From Nocardia brasiliensis ATCC 700358 (lineage in GTDB: Bacteria > Actinomycetota > Actinomycetes > Mycobacteriales > Mycobacteriaceae), in contig NC_018681.1 in assembly GCF_000250675.2 (NCBI RefSeq), positions 5,952,001 to 6,016,000 of the forward strand: a stretch of DNA of 64,000 nt, in the 5' to 3' direction. The notes under the pieces were generated by a model, which was not told the origin of the DNA, did not search any database, and worked only from the letters and a program-made list of their open reading frames with translations. Below are positions 8,634 through 17,339 of the stretch, in pieces. Each line of letters begins with the position of its first letter. Within the stretch, counting starts at the first letter, position 1. Both the position numbers and the translations under genes were made by a program.

Positions 8634-8842
8634 AATATCTCCGCGGCATCATGTGCGAGACGACAATGGCCTCGGCACAAAGGGAAGAATACGCAACAAG
8701 ATTCGCCCGATTACCGGCGGAAAGCACTGATTCCGTTCCATTCCTGGATAATTCACCGCCGTCGGCCACACCCAGCTGTGATGCCGCTCCTCGGGCTGTG
8801 ACCTCGGTATATATTCGCGCGGCTGTTACTCGAGACCGATCA

Positions 8843-10045
8843 CTATTGCGGGCCGTCCGATGGGACAAATCCCAATCGCGCCACCAATGCCGAACGCAGA
8901 TACCACAATCCACCGGCACGAGCCGGGTCGAAGCCGGTGAGTTCCCCGATGCGCCGCAGCCGATAGTCGACGGTGTTCGGATGTACCCCGAGCTGTTCGG
9001 CGGTGCGCTGCCTGCTCAGATCGCTGTCGATGTAGAGCTGCAAGGTTTCGCGCAGATCCGGGTGTTCGTCCAGCGGCGCGAGATGGTGGCCGAGCATGTC
9101 GCGGCCGATCCCCGGACGACTCAACTGATGCTGCAACGCCAGTTCGGCGAAGCGGTGTACGCCGGGCCCGCGACCCAATCGCTGTGCGGTGTCGAGCAAT
9201 TCGTGCGCCTGCCGGGCCGCCGCGGGCACTCCTTCGGGCCGGGCGAGCACGACGGTGGCGGTGATCGGCACGCACGCCGCCGCGGCCAGCGCCTGCAGCA
9301 GATCGTCGAGTTCGGCGTCAGCGCGCGCGGTGCCGGGCACGAGTATCGTGCCCCCGTCGACCGACAGCAGTGACAGCGCCTGACCGCCGAGCTCGGTCGC
9401 GAGCGCGGACTGCAGGCGGCGCAGCTTGCGCCGGGCGACCACCTGCCGGTCCAGTCCGGGCCGTCCTTCGTCGGGGTGCGCGGGCAGCGCGATGGCGAGC
9501 ACGAAATACTCTGCGGCGAAGGACAACTCGCCGCCGCCCAGCTGCCCGCCGAGCAGCGCCGAGGTCAGGTTGTGGGTCTCGGTTTGATGTTCGGCCGCGT
9601 CCGCCTTGTGTTCCCGGACGTAGGCCTTGCTCACCTCGACGGTGACCAGTTTGGACAGCTCGACCACCCGCGCGATGCCGGTGACCACGCCGAGCGCGTC
9701 CGCGGGGCCCGGTCGGGCGATCAGGTCCAGGCCCAGCTTGCATCCTTCGTTCACCGCGTGCAGCACCGTGTCGATGGGGATGCCCGCGCGGGCGCACTCG
9801 CCCGCGGCCGATTCCAGCCGGTCGGTGACGGTGGGCACCGGGTGCCCGTTCAACCGCTGGATCAACCACTCCAGGCAGATCCGCACCACGGTCTTGACCT
9901 CGCCGCGCCGCACGGTCTCGGCCATCGGGCCGGCCGCCAGATGAGTGATCACGGTCCGCGTCAGCACGTCGAGATCGCGGGCGGACGACGAGATCTGGCG
10001 GCGTAGCACGCCGCATTCGGGGCGATCGAGACTTTCGATGGTCAC
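8843..10045 (-). CDS. PucR/CdaR-family transcriptional regulator
   Basis: A 400-residue regulator with an N-terminal sensing region (about 1-140), a GGDEF-like CdaR middle domain, and a C-terminal PucR helix-turn-helix 'YIDSDLSRQRTAEQLGVHPNTVDYRLRRI' near residues 340-370, the family's signature. The GTG at 10045 is chosen because AGGAGG lies six bases upstream; a longer in-frame extension lacks such support. Members typically activate nearby catabolic or stress genes; the target here is unknown. It stands alone, separated by about 260 bases from the TetR gene. Confidence 0.85.
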   Translation of the reverse strand: MTIESLDRPECGVLRRQISSSARDLDVLTRTVITHLAAGPMAETVRRGEVKTVVRICLEWLIQRLNGHPVPTVTDRLESAAGECARAGIPIDTVLHAVNEGCKLGLDLIARPGPADALGVVTGIARVVELSKLVTVEVSKAYVREHKADAAEHQTETHNLTSALLGGQLGGGELSFAAEYFVLAIALPAHPDEGRPGLDRQVVARRKLRRLQSALATELGGQALSLLSVDGGTILVPGTARADAELDDLLQALAAAACVPITATVVLARPEGVPAAARQAHELLDTAQRLGRGPGVHRFAELALQHQLSRPGIGRDMLGHHLAPLDEHPDLRETLQLYIDSDLSRQRTAEQLGVHPNTVDYRLRRIGELTGFDPARAGGLWYLRSALVARLGFVPSDGPQ

Positions 10046-10309
10046 CGGTGGCCTCCTGGTCTCCCTACTCCGCAGTCGCTGCGGCGTTGGCGGGAAGTAA
10101 CTGAGGACTTCTGCCACGCCGAGAACTTCGTTGTTACCGGGGTTTTTGTTCTTGGCAGCAACGGTAAACCGAGCGCCCGCTCACCTTCTACTCCTCTTTA
10201 GGCGGTCGGTGACGAGCCCGGCTACCGCCGCTCACCAGGCAAAATACCGAACCGGGGCGCGCGGTGCGGTGTATCGCGCGGTACCGGAGATAGCGAGGTG
10301 CTCACTTTT

Positions 10310-10939
10310 TCAGGCCTGGACCCGTTTGATCTCGGTATCCATCCAAGCGGCCATCATCCTGGCTGTCATCCGGACCGCCTCGGCTCGCTCGGCGCTGTCC
10401 ACCTCGAGCGCCGAGGCGCGCAGTACCGCGGCGAAACCGGTGTTGATCAGCACGAAGGTCATCACGTCGTACTCGTGGTCGTCGCCGGGGCCGAGCACCT
10501 GGATGACCATGACCTTCACCAGCAAACGCAGGCGCGGTTCGAACTCGGGGATGCCACTGTTGTAGAACTGCACCCCGGCCACCAGCGCCCGCACCAGCAG
10601 CGCGTTCTCCACCAGCTCGTCGGTGATCACCTCCAGGATCTCGGTGATCACCTCCAGGCTCGGCTTCTCGCCGAGCCCGAACACCCGTTGGGAGAAGCGG
10701 CGTTCGATGTTCTCCAGCAGGCGCCGCAGCAGTTCCTCGACCATGACCGAGCGATCGGTGAAGTACCGGTACACCGTGCCGATGCTGACCCCGGCCTCGG
10801 CCGCGATCCGGTTGGTCGAGGTGTTGGCGATACCGCGTTCGCCGAACAGCCGGGCGGCGGTGTCGAGGATGTGCTCGCGCGTCGCCCTGGCACGCTCCTG
10901 GGTAGGACGCCTGCGCTCCCCCACGGCTTTCGACGGCAT
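10310..10939 (-). CDS. TetR-family transcriptional regulator
   Basis: A 209-residue TetR repressor. The N-terminal helix-turn-helix (residues 17-63, with 'NRIAAEAGVSIGTVYRYFTDRSVMVEELL') is canonical, and the C-terminal ligand domain is all-helical. It is divergent from the ABC1-like kinase gene; a TGAGC-TTC-GCTCA palindrome lies in the shared promoter region 32 bases upstream of the ATG. AGGAG seven bases upstream supports the start. Likely autoregulatory, possibly controlling the kinase gene. Confidence 0.9.
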   Translation of the reverse strand: MPSKAVGERRRPTQERARATREHILDTAARLFGERGIANTSTNRIAAEAGVSIGTVYRYFTDRSVMVEELLRRLLENIERRFSQRVFGLGEKPSLEVITEILEVITDELVENALLVRALVAGVQFYNSGIPEFEPRLRLLVKVMVIQVLGPGDDHEYDVMTFVLINTGFAAVLRASALEVDSAERAEAVRMTARMMAAWMDTEIKRVQA

Positions 10940-10970
10940 CGGGTAACTCCTGCCTGCTGTCGTGCAAAAA

Positions 10971-10983
10971 TGAGCTTCGCTCA
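10971..10983. promoter_or_regulatory. TGAGCnnnGCTCA palindrome, probable TetR operator
   Basis: TGAGC-TTC-GCTCA has perfect 5-bp arms with partly symmetric A/T-rich flanks. It sits between the divergent TetR and ABC1-kinase genes. This half-site type is common for actinobacterial TetR regulators of lipid or hydrophobic-ligand sensing. Assigned by position. Confidence 0.55.
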
Positions 10984-11061
10984 GTTTAGCCCCGCCCGGA
11001 AGTGTGCGAGAGTGGGTGCCACCGCGTCACGCGGCATGTTGGGCCAACGGAGGTTACGACA

Positions 11062-12423
11062 GTGGGCGATCGGGTGCCTAAGGGCCGTCTCGCGCGCGGC
11101 AGCAAGCTCGGCCGCCTGGCCGCGGGCCAGGCCCTGCGGGGCGTCGGCACCCGATTGTCCATGGTCGGCAAGCCGGAGGCGGCCCGGCAGGTGCTCGCCG
11201 AACGATCGACACTGCAAGCGGCGCAACAGCTCGTCACCGTGCTCGGCGGCCTGAAAGGCGCGGCGATGAAGCTCGGGCAGATGCTCTCGGTGCTCGACGT
11301 CGATCTGCTGCCGGAATCGCATCGGGAGATGTTCCGGGTCAAGCTCGCCGAATTGCGCGATCAGGCTCCCGCCGTCTCGTTTTCGACCATGCGCGCGGTG
11401 ATCGAGGACGATCTCGGACCGCTGGCACGGGTTTTCGCCGATTTCGACGAAACCGCGATCGCCGCGGCCTCGATCGGCCAGGTGTATCGGGCTCGGTTGC
11501 ACGACGGACGCCAGGTCGCGGTCAAGGTCAAATATCCCGGGGTGGACGCCGCCGTCGAGGCGGACATGCGCAATCTGGCGATGTTCAGCAAGCTGTGGAA
11601 GTCCATGCTGCCCAGCGCCGCCGACGCCGAGGTGCTCGACGAGATCGCGCGCAATATCGGCAGCGAACTCGACTACGTGCGTGAGGCGCGGACCCAGCAC
11701 CGAGTGGCCACGCGCTACCGTGGACACCCGTTCGTCACGGTGCCCGACAGCGTCGAAGAGTGCTGTGGTCCACAGGTTTTGGTGACCGAGTACCTCGAAG
11801 GGCAGCCCTGCCAAGAGATTCGGCGGCTGCCGACGGCGGATCGGGACCGGATCGGCGAGCTGATCTATCGCTTCTACGTCGGATCCCTGTTCACCGATCT
11901 CGAATTCTGCGGTGACCCGCATCCCGGCAACATCCTGCTCGCGGCCGACGGCAGGCTCGGTTTCGTGGATTTCGGCCTCTACCACCGCATGGACCCGGAG
12001 CACGTCGAGGTGGAGCGCGCCTGTTTGCAGGCGGCGGCTGAATGCCGCTCCGACGATCTGTTCGCGATGTGGGTCGCGCGCGGCATCATCGATCCCGACT
12101 CCGGTGTCGACGCCGAGGAGGTGCTCGATTACGTGTGGGCCGCCGCCGGTTGGCACCTGGTCGACGAGGAGATCACCATCACCCCCGAACTCGCCACGGG
12201 GGCTTTGATTCTCGCCGTGGACCCCAGGGCGGCCGAGTTCCGCGGCATGCGTAAGCAGCGACTGCCCGCCGAACACGTCTTCTCCCGGCGCGCCGACCTG
12301 TTCACCTTCGCCGCGCTGGGACAGCTGGAGACCACCAACAATTGGCATCGGATCGCCCGCGAGTGGCTCTACGACGAGCCGCCGGTCACCGAGATCGGGC
12401 GAGCCACCCGGCAGTTCCGCTGA
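11062..12423 (+). CDS. ABC1/UbiB-family atypical kinase
   Basis: A 453-residue member of the ABC1/AarF/UbiB family of atypical protein-kinase-like ATPases, linked to quinone or lipid metabolism. The diagnostic KxGQ-type motif is visible in 'GAAMKLGQMLSV' (about residues 72-83), followed by the Ala-rich loop AAASIGQVYRA, an ATP-site 'VAVKVKYPG', the catalytic-loop region DPHPGNIL and the DFG-like VDFGLYH. The GTG at 11062 has GGAGG eight bases upstream. It is convergent with the ACP gene, with one base between the coding regions. Confidence 0.9.
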   Translation: MGDRVPKGRLARGSKLGRLAAGQALRGVGTRLSMVGKPEAARQVLAERSTLQAAQQLVTVLGGLKGAAMKLGQMLSVLDVDLLPESHREMFRVKLAELRDQAPAVSFSTMRAVIEDDLGPLARVFADFDETAIAAASIGQVYRARLHDGRQVAVKVKYPGVDAAVEADMRNLAMFSKLWKSMLPSAADAEVLDEIARNIGSELDYVREARTQHRVATRYRGHPFVTVPDSVEECCGPQVLVTEYLEGQPCQEIRRLPTADRDRIGELIYRFYVGSLFTDLEFCGDPHPGNILLAADGRLGFVDFGLYHRMDPEHVEVERACLQAAAECRSDDLFAMWVARGIIDPDSGVDAEEVLDYVWAAAGWHLVDEEITITPELATGALILAVDPRAAEFRGMRKQRLPAEHVFSRRADLFTFAALGQLETTNNWHRIAREWLYDEPPVTEIGRATRQFR

Positions 12424-12424
12424 C

Positions 12425-12685
12425 CTACTCGGCCGATCCGGCGGCCGAGCGCAGCGCCGTGTCGATGAGCTCGACCATATCGGCGATCGTCCAGCAGGAG
12501 AGCAACTCACGTTCGGTCAGCCGGACGCCGAGGCGTTCTTCGATGGCGACGAGACCGATCGCTACCGCGACCGAGTCGAAGCCCAGATCGCCGACGGCGA
12601 TCTGCGTGGGCTCGTCCTGCGGCACCACCATCCCGAGATCGGTCTCGACGATGTCGAGCAGCACGTGCAGGGTGGCGTCGGACAC
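12425..12685 (-). CDS. Acyl carrier protein
   Basis: An 86-residue free-standing carrier protein. The phosphopantetheine site is Ser38 in 'DLGFDSVAVAI', preceded by the usual acidic helix. It carries growing or finished acyl chains as thioesters. It lies at the left border of the biosynthetic cluster and is the second ACP of the cluster besides the zinc-ribbon ACP. Start is GTG. It could serve as the main chain-elongation ACP or as a dedicated starter carrier; sequence alone does not decide. Confidence 0.85.
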   Translation of the reverse strand: MSDATLHVLLDIVETDLGMVVPQDEPTQIAVGDLGFDSVAVAIGLVAIEERLGVRLTERELLSCWTIADMVELIDTALRSAAGSAE

Positions 12686-12846
12686 CGCTCCAACCTATCC
12701 AGCGGCCGGGCGGCAGTCGTGGATCGAATGATCCGGCCGCGCTCAACGAACGGCCCGGTGCGGTGCGGAGATCAACTGCCGGACGATGATCGAGCTCCGG
12801 TCGGGAAATAGACTCGAAGCGTGCACAAAGCACGAATGGACCGGCC

Positions 12847-13962
12847 ATGACGCCGCGAATCCTGGTGGTGGGCGGCGGTATCGCGGGCCTGACCCTGGCC
12901 GCGGCGTTGCGGCGCACCGGCATCGAGCCCACGGTTGTCGAACGGGTCACCCGGTACGGGGATGTCGGGTATGTCATCACGCTGTGGCCGATGGGCCGCC
13001 AGGTGGTGCGACACCTCGGTCTCGGCGCCCGATTCGACGCGCTGACCGTGCCGATCAACACCTACGCCACCCACGTCGATGGCGGCGGGCCACTACGCGT
13101 GTTCGACTTCGGCGGCCGGCTCGGCGACGGTGTGCCCCGGGCGCTGCGGCGTGCCGAACTCATCGAACTGCTCGGGTCCTACGGCGGCGGCACCCAGGTG
13201 CGGATGGCGCGCACCGTCACCGCCCTCGACCAGAACGAACGAATCGTGCTGGCGCACTTCGACGATGGCACGCAGGCCGAATTCGATGTGGTGGTCGGTG
13301 CCGACGGAATCGATTCGGCGGTACGCGGGCTGGTCGCGGGACCCGTGCACATGCGCCGCAGCGGCCTGCGGCTGTGGACCTGGTGGACGCCGGGTCACGC
13401 GGTGGCGGCCGACGAGTCGCACGAATTCTGGGGAGTCGGACGGTATTTCGGCTACAACCCCACCACCGGCTCGGTAGGCTGCGCTGCCGCGCTGCCGGCC
13501 GTGGGCGCGCCCGCCACTGCGGCCCAGCTGCGCGATCGACTGCGCGGGGTGGCCGGACCGATGGAGTGGATGATCGACACGCTCGGCGCCGACGATCGCG
13601 TCGGCTGTTTCGACCTGGACGATCTCCGGTTGCCGCAGTGGCGGTTCGGGCGTGTGGTGTTGCTCGGCGACGCGGGCGCGGCGTTTCTGCCGACCGCGGG
13701 CGTCGGAGCGTCGATGGCGATGGAATCCGCGCTGGTGCTCGCCGAGGAATTGTCGCAGGTGCATGCCGCCCAGGTCCCGGCGGCGTTGCGGCGGTACGTG
13801 CAGCGTCGCCGGGCCAGAGTCGACGCGGTGCAGAACCGCTCACGCTGGTTGATCCCGGTGATGCAGCGCCGCACCAGGTTCGGCAGCACGATGCGCAATG
13901 CCGTGCTGCGCGCGCTGCCGCAACGGATGGTGATCGCCGAGATCACCCGCTGGAATCCGTAG
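12847..13962 (+). CDS. FAD-dependent monooxygenase (PHBH/UbiH type), paralogue 1
   Basis: A 371-residue single-component flavoprotein hydroxylase. It has the three class A motifs: the Rossmann GxGxxG-type VGGGIAGL (residues 7-14), the DG motif VVGADGIDSAVR (about 150-161) and the GD motif VLLGDAGAAFLPTAGVGAS (about 275-293). It would use NAD(P)H and O2 to hydroxylate or epoxidise a substrate. It is clearly paralogous to the flavoprotein at 18650-19771, sharing 'GGGIAGLTLAA' and the ITLWP segment. The neighbouring ACP and acyltransferase genes suggest action on the cluster product. Confidence 0.87.
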   Translation: MTPRILVVGGGIAGLTLAAALRRTGIEPTVVERVTRYGDVGYVITLWPMGRQVVRHLGLGARFDALTVPINTYATHVDGGGPLRVFDFGGRLGDGVPRALRRAELIELLGSYGGGTQVRMARTVTALDQNERIVLAHFDDGTQAEFDVVVGADGIDSAVRGLVAGPVHMRRSGLRLWTWWTPGHAVAADESHEFWGVGRYFGYNPTTGSVGCAAALPAVGAPATAAQLRDRLRGVAGPMEWMIDTLGADDRVGCFDLDDLRLPQWRFGRVVLLGDAGAAFLPTAGVGASMAMESALVLAEELSQVHAAQVPAALRRYVQRRRARVDAVQNRSRWLIPVMQRRTRFGSTMRNAVLRALPQRMVIAEITRWNP

Positions 13963-13973
13963 CCCGAGCGTCG

Positions 13974-15218
13974 CTACACCGGGCTGAGCAACAGCGCACG
14001 CAGACTTTCGGCGAAATCCGAGACGGCACCGGGCAATACTCGAGGATCGGAGACGACGCCGACGGTCAGCCGGTCGCGCAGGATCAACGCGGTCACCATC
14101 AGCTCGTCGGCCATCAGCGGCGAGAACGGCACCGTCGCATCGACGTCATGCCCGAATACGGTGCGCCGCATCGCGAATCCGGGCGTGACACTGACGCTGA
14201 GGCGGCAGGTGTCGCGCACCATCCGTGCCATCAATCGGGTCTGCGCCCGCCACGGCAGATATTGCAGATCCACCCCGGCCGACGCCAGCGCGCGGCCCTG
14301 GTCCACCGGGTCGACGGCGGCCAACCGCTCCCGCACCGCCCTGACCTGATCCGCCATCCCAGGACCCGCCGGATCGACCGCCAAAAACGCGGAGACAGTG
14401 GCATTTCCGGTGTGCCGCGCCGCCGCGTCGAGGGTCACCGGCACCATGACGCGCAGCCCGCCGCGATCGGTACCGGGGATCACCTGGCGATAGGCCGCCG
14501 CGGCCGCCGCCAGCAGGTATTCGGTGCTCGAGCCGAGCGCGTCCGCCGCGTGCTGCCGCAATGTCCGGATCGGGATCGAGAATTCGGCGACCCGCCGGGC
14601 GCAGTCCGCGGGCGGGAACGGCAGCACCCGGCCCGCGCGGCGCAGCGGACGCGCGGCACGATACTGCCGTGGCACCTCGGTGCAGGTGCGCCAGGTGAGT
14701 GCGCGCTTGAAGGGAAATCGTTGCGCGGTAACGAATCTCTCGTAGTCGTGCGCGGTGTCGGTGTCGACGACGAGGGCCGCGAAGCCCGGTGCGGCCAGTC
14801 CATCGCTCAGGCAGTGGTGTACGCGGAGCAACACCGTCTGGCCGCCACGGTCGGCCTCGTCGACCAGGGTGATGTCCCACGGCGGCACGCTGCGCGGCAG
14901 CGCGGTGGCCATGCGCTGCTCGATCACTCGGAGCAGACCGCTGTGATCGGGCACGGCGGCGTGCCGCACCCGCACAGCCGGATCCGCGGCCGCGACGAAA
15001 ACCGGTCGGCGGCGCGGCCGCTCGGGCAGGCACAGCTGATACAGCGCGTGTGCCCCGGCGCGCTCGGCCACCCGCGCCCGCAACCGGTCGACCGCGATCG
15101 AAGCACCCGGCGCCAGCCGCAGCGCGAGCAGCCAGTGCATCGGATGCCCGGCGCTGTCGAGACGTAGATGGACGCAGTCCAATTCGGTCAGTCGCCGACC
15201 GGCGCGATACCCGGTCAC
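13974..15218 (-). CDS. WS/DGAT-family acyltransferase
   Basis: A 414-residue acyltransferase of the wax-ester synthase/diacylglycerol acyltransferase family. The catalytic HHxxxDG motif is HHCLSDG at residues 134-140. Family members move an acyl group from CoA (or a carrier) to an alcohol. The GTG at 15218 overlaps the stop of the malonyltransferase gene by 4 bases, so the two are coupled. Within a cluster that has no thioesterase, it is a candidate for releasing the finished chain by esterification or amidation. That role is inference; storage-lipid synthesis is the alternative. Confidence 0.82.
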   Translation of the reverse strand: MTGYRAGRRLTELDCVHLRLDSAGHPMHWLLALRLAPGASIAVDRLRARVAERAGAHALYQLCLPERPRRRPVFVAAADPAVRVRHAAVPDHSGLLRVIEQRMATALPRSVPPWDITLVDEADRGGQTVLLRVHHCLSDGLAAPGFAALVVDTDTAHDYERFVTAQRFPFKRALTWRTCTEVPRQYRAARPLRRAGRVLPFPPADCARRVAEFSIPIRTLRQHAADALGSSTEYLLAAAAAAYRQVIPGTDRGGLRVMVPVTLDAAARHTGNATVSAFLAVDPAGPGMADQVRAVRERLAAVDPVDQGRALASAGVDLQYLPWRAQTRLMARMVRDTCRLSVSVTPGFAMRRTVFGHDVDATVPFSPLMADELMVTALILRDRLTVGVVSDPRVLPGAVSDFAESLRALLLSPV

Positions 15219-16150
15219 GGCTCGAACTCCGCCGGGTAGCCGAAGTACCGCACCGTCGGCGCGTGGTCGCCGCGGCCGATGGCTTTCGCCAGTATCCGGC
15301 TCGGCCCCACCTCCACCAGCCGCGTGCAGCCCAGGCGCGACAGCGTCGCGAGCACAGCGGTCCAGCGCACCGGCGCCGTCAGCTGCCGTTCGGCCAGTGC
15401 CCGCCAGCGCGTGGCGGTGTACAGCCCGGCATCGGCGTTCGCGACGACCGCCACGCCGGTCCGCTCGAATTCGGCCGCTGCCAAGGCCCGCCGCAGCAGC
15501 GGCACCGCGGGCCGCATGAGCGGAGTGTGGAACGCACCACCGACCGGTATCCGCACCACTTTCAGCCGCGCCAGCCTCGCGTCCTGAGCCACCGCGTCGA
15601 CACCTTCGGCGGTGCCGGACACCACGACCTGGCGCGGCCCGTTCACGTTGGCCACCCAGACTCGCGCGCCATCGGCCCGCGCCGCGGCCGCGAACCCCTC
15701 GACCACTTCGCTGCCCGCGCCGAGGATCGCGGCCATCGTGCCGGGACACCGCAGCGTCGCGATGCGCATCGCCGCACCCCGCGCGGCCACGAGTTTCGCA
15801 CCGGTCTCGGGTGTCAGTGCCCCCGCCGCCACCAGTGCGGTGTACTCCCCCAGGCTGTGTCCGGCACACGCGTGGATCGGGCCGATGGAGTGGTGCTCGG
15901 TCAGGTAGTCCAGCGCCAGCAACGACATGGTGAAGATCGCCAATTGCGCCGAATCCGTTCTGCGCAAACCGGGTTCGCCGGTGCGCAAGATCAACTCGGC
16001 GACATCACGCCCCGTCCAGGCGGAGATCTCATCGACGATCCGCCACTGCGCAGTGTCGCGCCACCGGTCACCCATGGCCGGACGTTGCGCGCCCTGGCCG
16101 GGAAAAATCAGGGCGCATCGCGCCGACCCGGTGGGCCGTGTATCGAGCAC
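15215..16150 (-). CDS. Malonyl-CoA:ACP acyltransferase (FabD-like)
   Basis: A 311-residue acyltransferase that loads malonyl units onto ACP. The oxyanion region FPGQGAQ (16-22), nucleophile motif GHSLGEY with Ser99, extender-carboxylate Arg124 in RGAAM, and a catalytic His in 'GGAFHTPLM' (about residue 208) are all present, so it should be active. The GTG at 16150 is the likely start, though without a strong ribosome site. A cluster-dedicated FabD is unusual for type II systems, which normally borrow the housekeeping enzyme. It is divergent from the main operon. Confidence 0.88.
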   Translation of the reverse strand: MLDTRPTGSARCALIFPGQGAQRPAMGDRWRDTAQWRIVDEISAWTGRDVAELILRTGEPGLRRTDSAQLAIFTMSLLALDYLTEHHSIGPIHACAGHSLGEYTALVAAGALTPETGAKLVAARGAAMRIATLRCPGTMAAILGAGSEVVEGFAAAARADGARVWVANVNGPRQVVVSGTAEGVDAVAQDARLARLKVVRIPVGGAFHTPLMRPAVPLLRRALAAAEFERTGVAVVANADAGLYTATRWRALAERQLTAPVRWTAVLATLSRLGCTRLVEVGPSRILAKAIGRGDHAPTVRYFGYPAEFEP

Positions 16151-16195
16151 GGGACGAGCGTAACGCCCGCTGCGGCACCGGTATTCGGTCAGACG

Positions 16196-16225
16196 TTGAG
16201 CACGGTTCACCGAACGCACGATGAT
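16196..16225 (+). promoter_or_regulatory. Weak candidate promoter of the 21-gene operon
   Basis: In the 157-base divergent spacer, TTGAGC and GATGAT are separated by 18 bases, about 80 bases upstream of the AfsA-like start. The -10 match is poor, so this is only a candidate. A small GTTC-ACC-GAAC symmetry lies between the hexamers. Confidence 0.25.
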
Positions 16226-16307
16226 TCGCGCCGCTCGGCGTCGATACGCTCCCGATAGCCGGAACCCGCGGCCGCGATCCCGGCCCGCTACTCGACGAGA
16301 GGCAACC

Positions 16308-17327
16308 GTGGACACGACCGCAACGACGACTCGTACTTCCGCCGATAGCAGCCGAAACACACTGTCGGAGTTACGCTTCGAGCAGACCGTGCCGCGTTCG
16401 ACGGTGCACCGCAGCGCCGTCAACGAGGTGTTCCTCACCGACGCCGCGGTGCTCGGCAAGCGCGAATGGGCGGTGGCCGCGATGCTGCCGCGCAGCCACG
16501 TGTTGTTCAACGACGGCGGCAATCCGGACTACCTGGATCCGATCGCGATCATGGAGGTCACCCGTCAGGTGACCGAGTACGTGGCGCACGCGTTCGTCCA
16601 GGTTCCGGACAATCAGTTCCTGGTCTTCCGCGATATGCGGATCGAGGTCTTCGCCCCCGAGTTCCTGCGGGCCGGGCCCGCGCCCGCGCGGGTGGTGACC
16701 ATCGTCAACGCCCGTACCTCCGAGCGGCTCGCGCAGCACCCGGTGACGATCATCGTCGACGGCAACGAATGCGCCCGGGCCGGCGGCCGGTGGCTGCCGC
16801 TACCCCAGCACTACTACGACTACATCCGGGAGAAGGCCCGCAAGAAGACGCTCGCACGCGGGCCCCAACCCGCGGGGCCGGTCGACCCCGCCGCGCTGCT
16901 CGCACCGCAGCGGGTCGGCCGGGAGCACCCGAAGAACGTCCTGCTCGCGCACGGCGCGACGACCACAGACGGCGGCATGTCCTTCCGGCTGGTCTTCGAT
17001 CCGGCGCACCCGTTCTTCTTCGACCATCCGATGGACCACGTGCCCGGTATGTTGCTGCTGGAGGCCGCCCGCCAGGCGGGTCTGGCAACCTTGGCCGAAC
17101 ACCGGGGCGTGCCGCCGCAGCGCTGTCTGCTCGTCGGGTGCGACGTCGATTTCGGCAACTTCTGCGAGCCCGACCTGGTCACGCACTGCACGGCCGCGAT
17201 CGACGAAACATGTTCCGGCGCTGCTGGTTCCCCCCGGCAACAGCGCGTGCGCGTCGGCTTCCAGCAGGCGGGCGCGGCGCTCGGCACCGTCACCCTCGAC
17301 CTGCTCGACGAAACCGGTTCGGGCTGA
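16308..17327 (+). CDS. AfsA/ScbA-type double hot-dog protein
   Basis: A 339-residue protein with two AfsA hot-dog repeats: residues 30-160 (HVLFNDGG, then IMEVTRQ with E83 and R86) and 210-335 (FFFDHPMDHVPGM, then LLLEAARQ with E252 and R255). AfsA-type enzymes transfer a beta-ketoacyl group from ACP or CoA to a glycerol-type C3 acceptor, the first step of gamma-butyrolactone signals. The GTG at 16308 has AGAGG upstream. It is the first gene of the operon. No ArpA-type receptor is adjacent, so it could make a signal or could act on the polyketide chain itself. Confidence 0.88.
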   Translation: MDTTATTTRTSADSSRNTLSELRFEQTVPRSTVHRSAVNEVFLTDAAVLGKREWAVAAMLPRSHVLFNDGGNPDYLDPIAIMEVTRQVTEYVAHAFVQVPDNQFLVFRDMRIEVFAPEFLRAGPAPARVVTIVNARTSERLAQHPVTIIVDGNECARAGGRWLPLPQHYYDYIREKARKKTLARGPQPAGPVDPAALLAPQRVGREHPKNVLLAHGATTTDGGMSFRLVFDPAHPFFFDHPMDHVPGMLLLEAARQAGLATLAEHRGVPPQRCLLVGCDVDFGNFCEPDLVTHCTAAIDETCSGAAGSPRQQRVRVGFQQAGAALGTVTLDLLDETGSG

Positions 17328-17339
17328 AGGGGTACTAAC

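Noticed and set aside
10310..10939. TetR gene as gamma-butyrolactone receptor partner of the AfsA-like gene
   Set aside because: It is 5 kb away beyond an unrelated kinase gene, is divergent from that kinase with its own operator, and shows no feature specific to the ArpA group.
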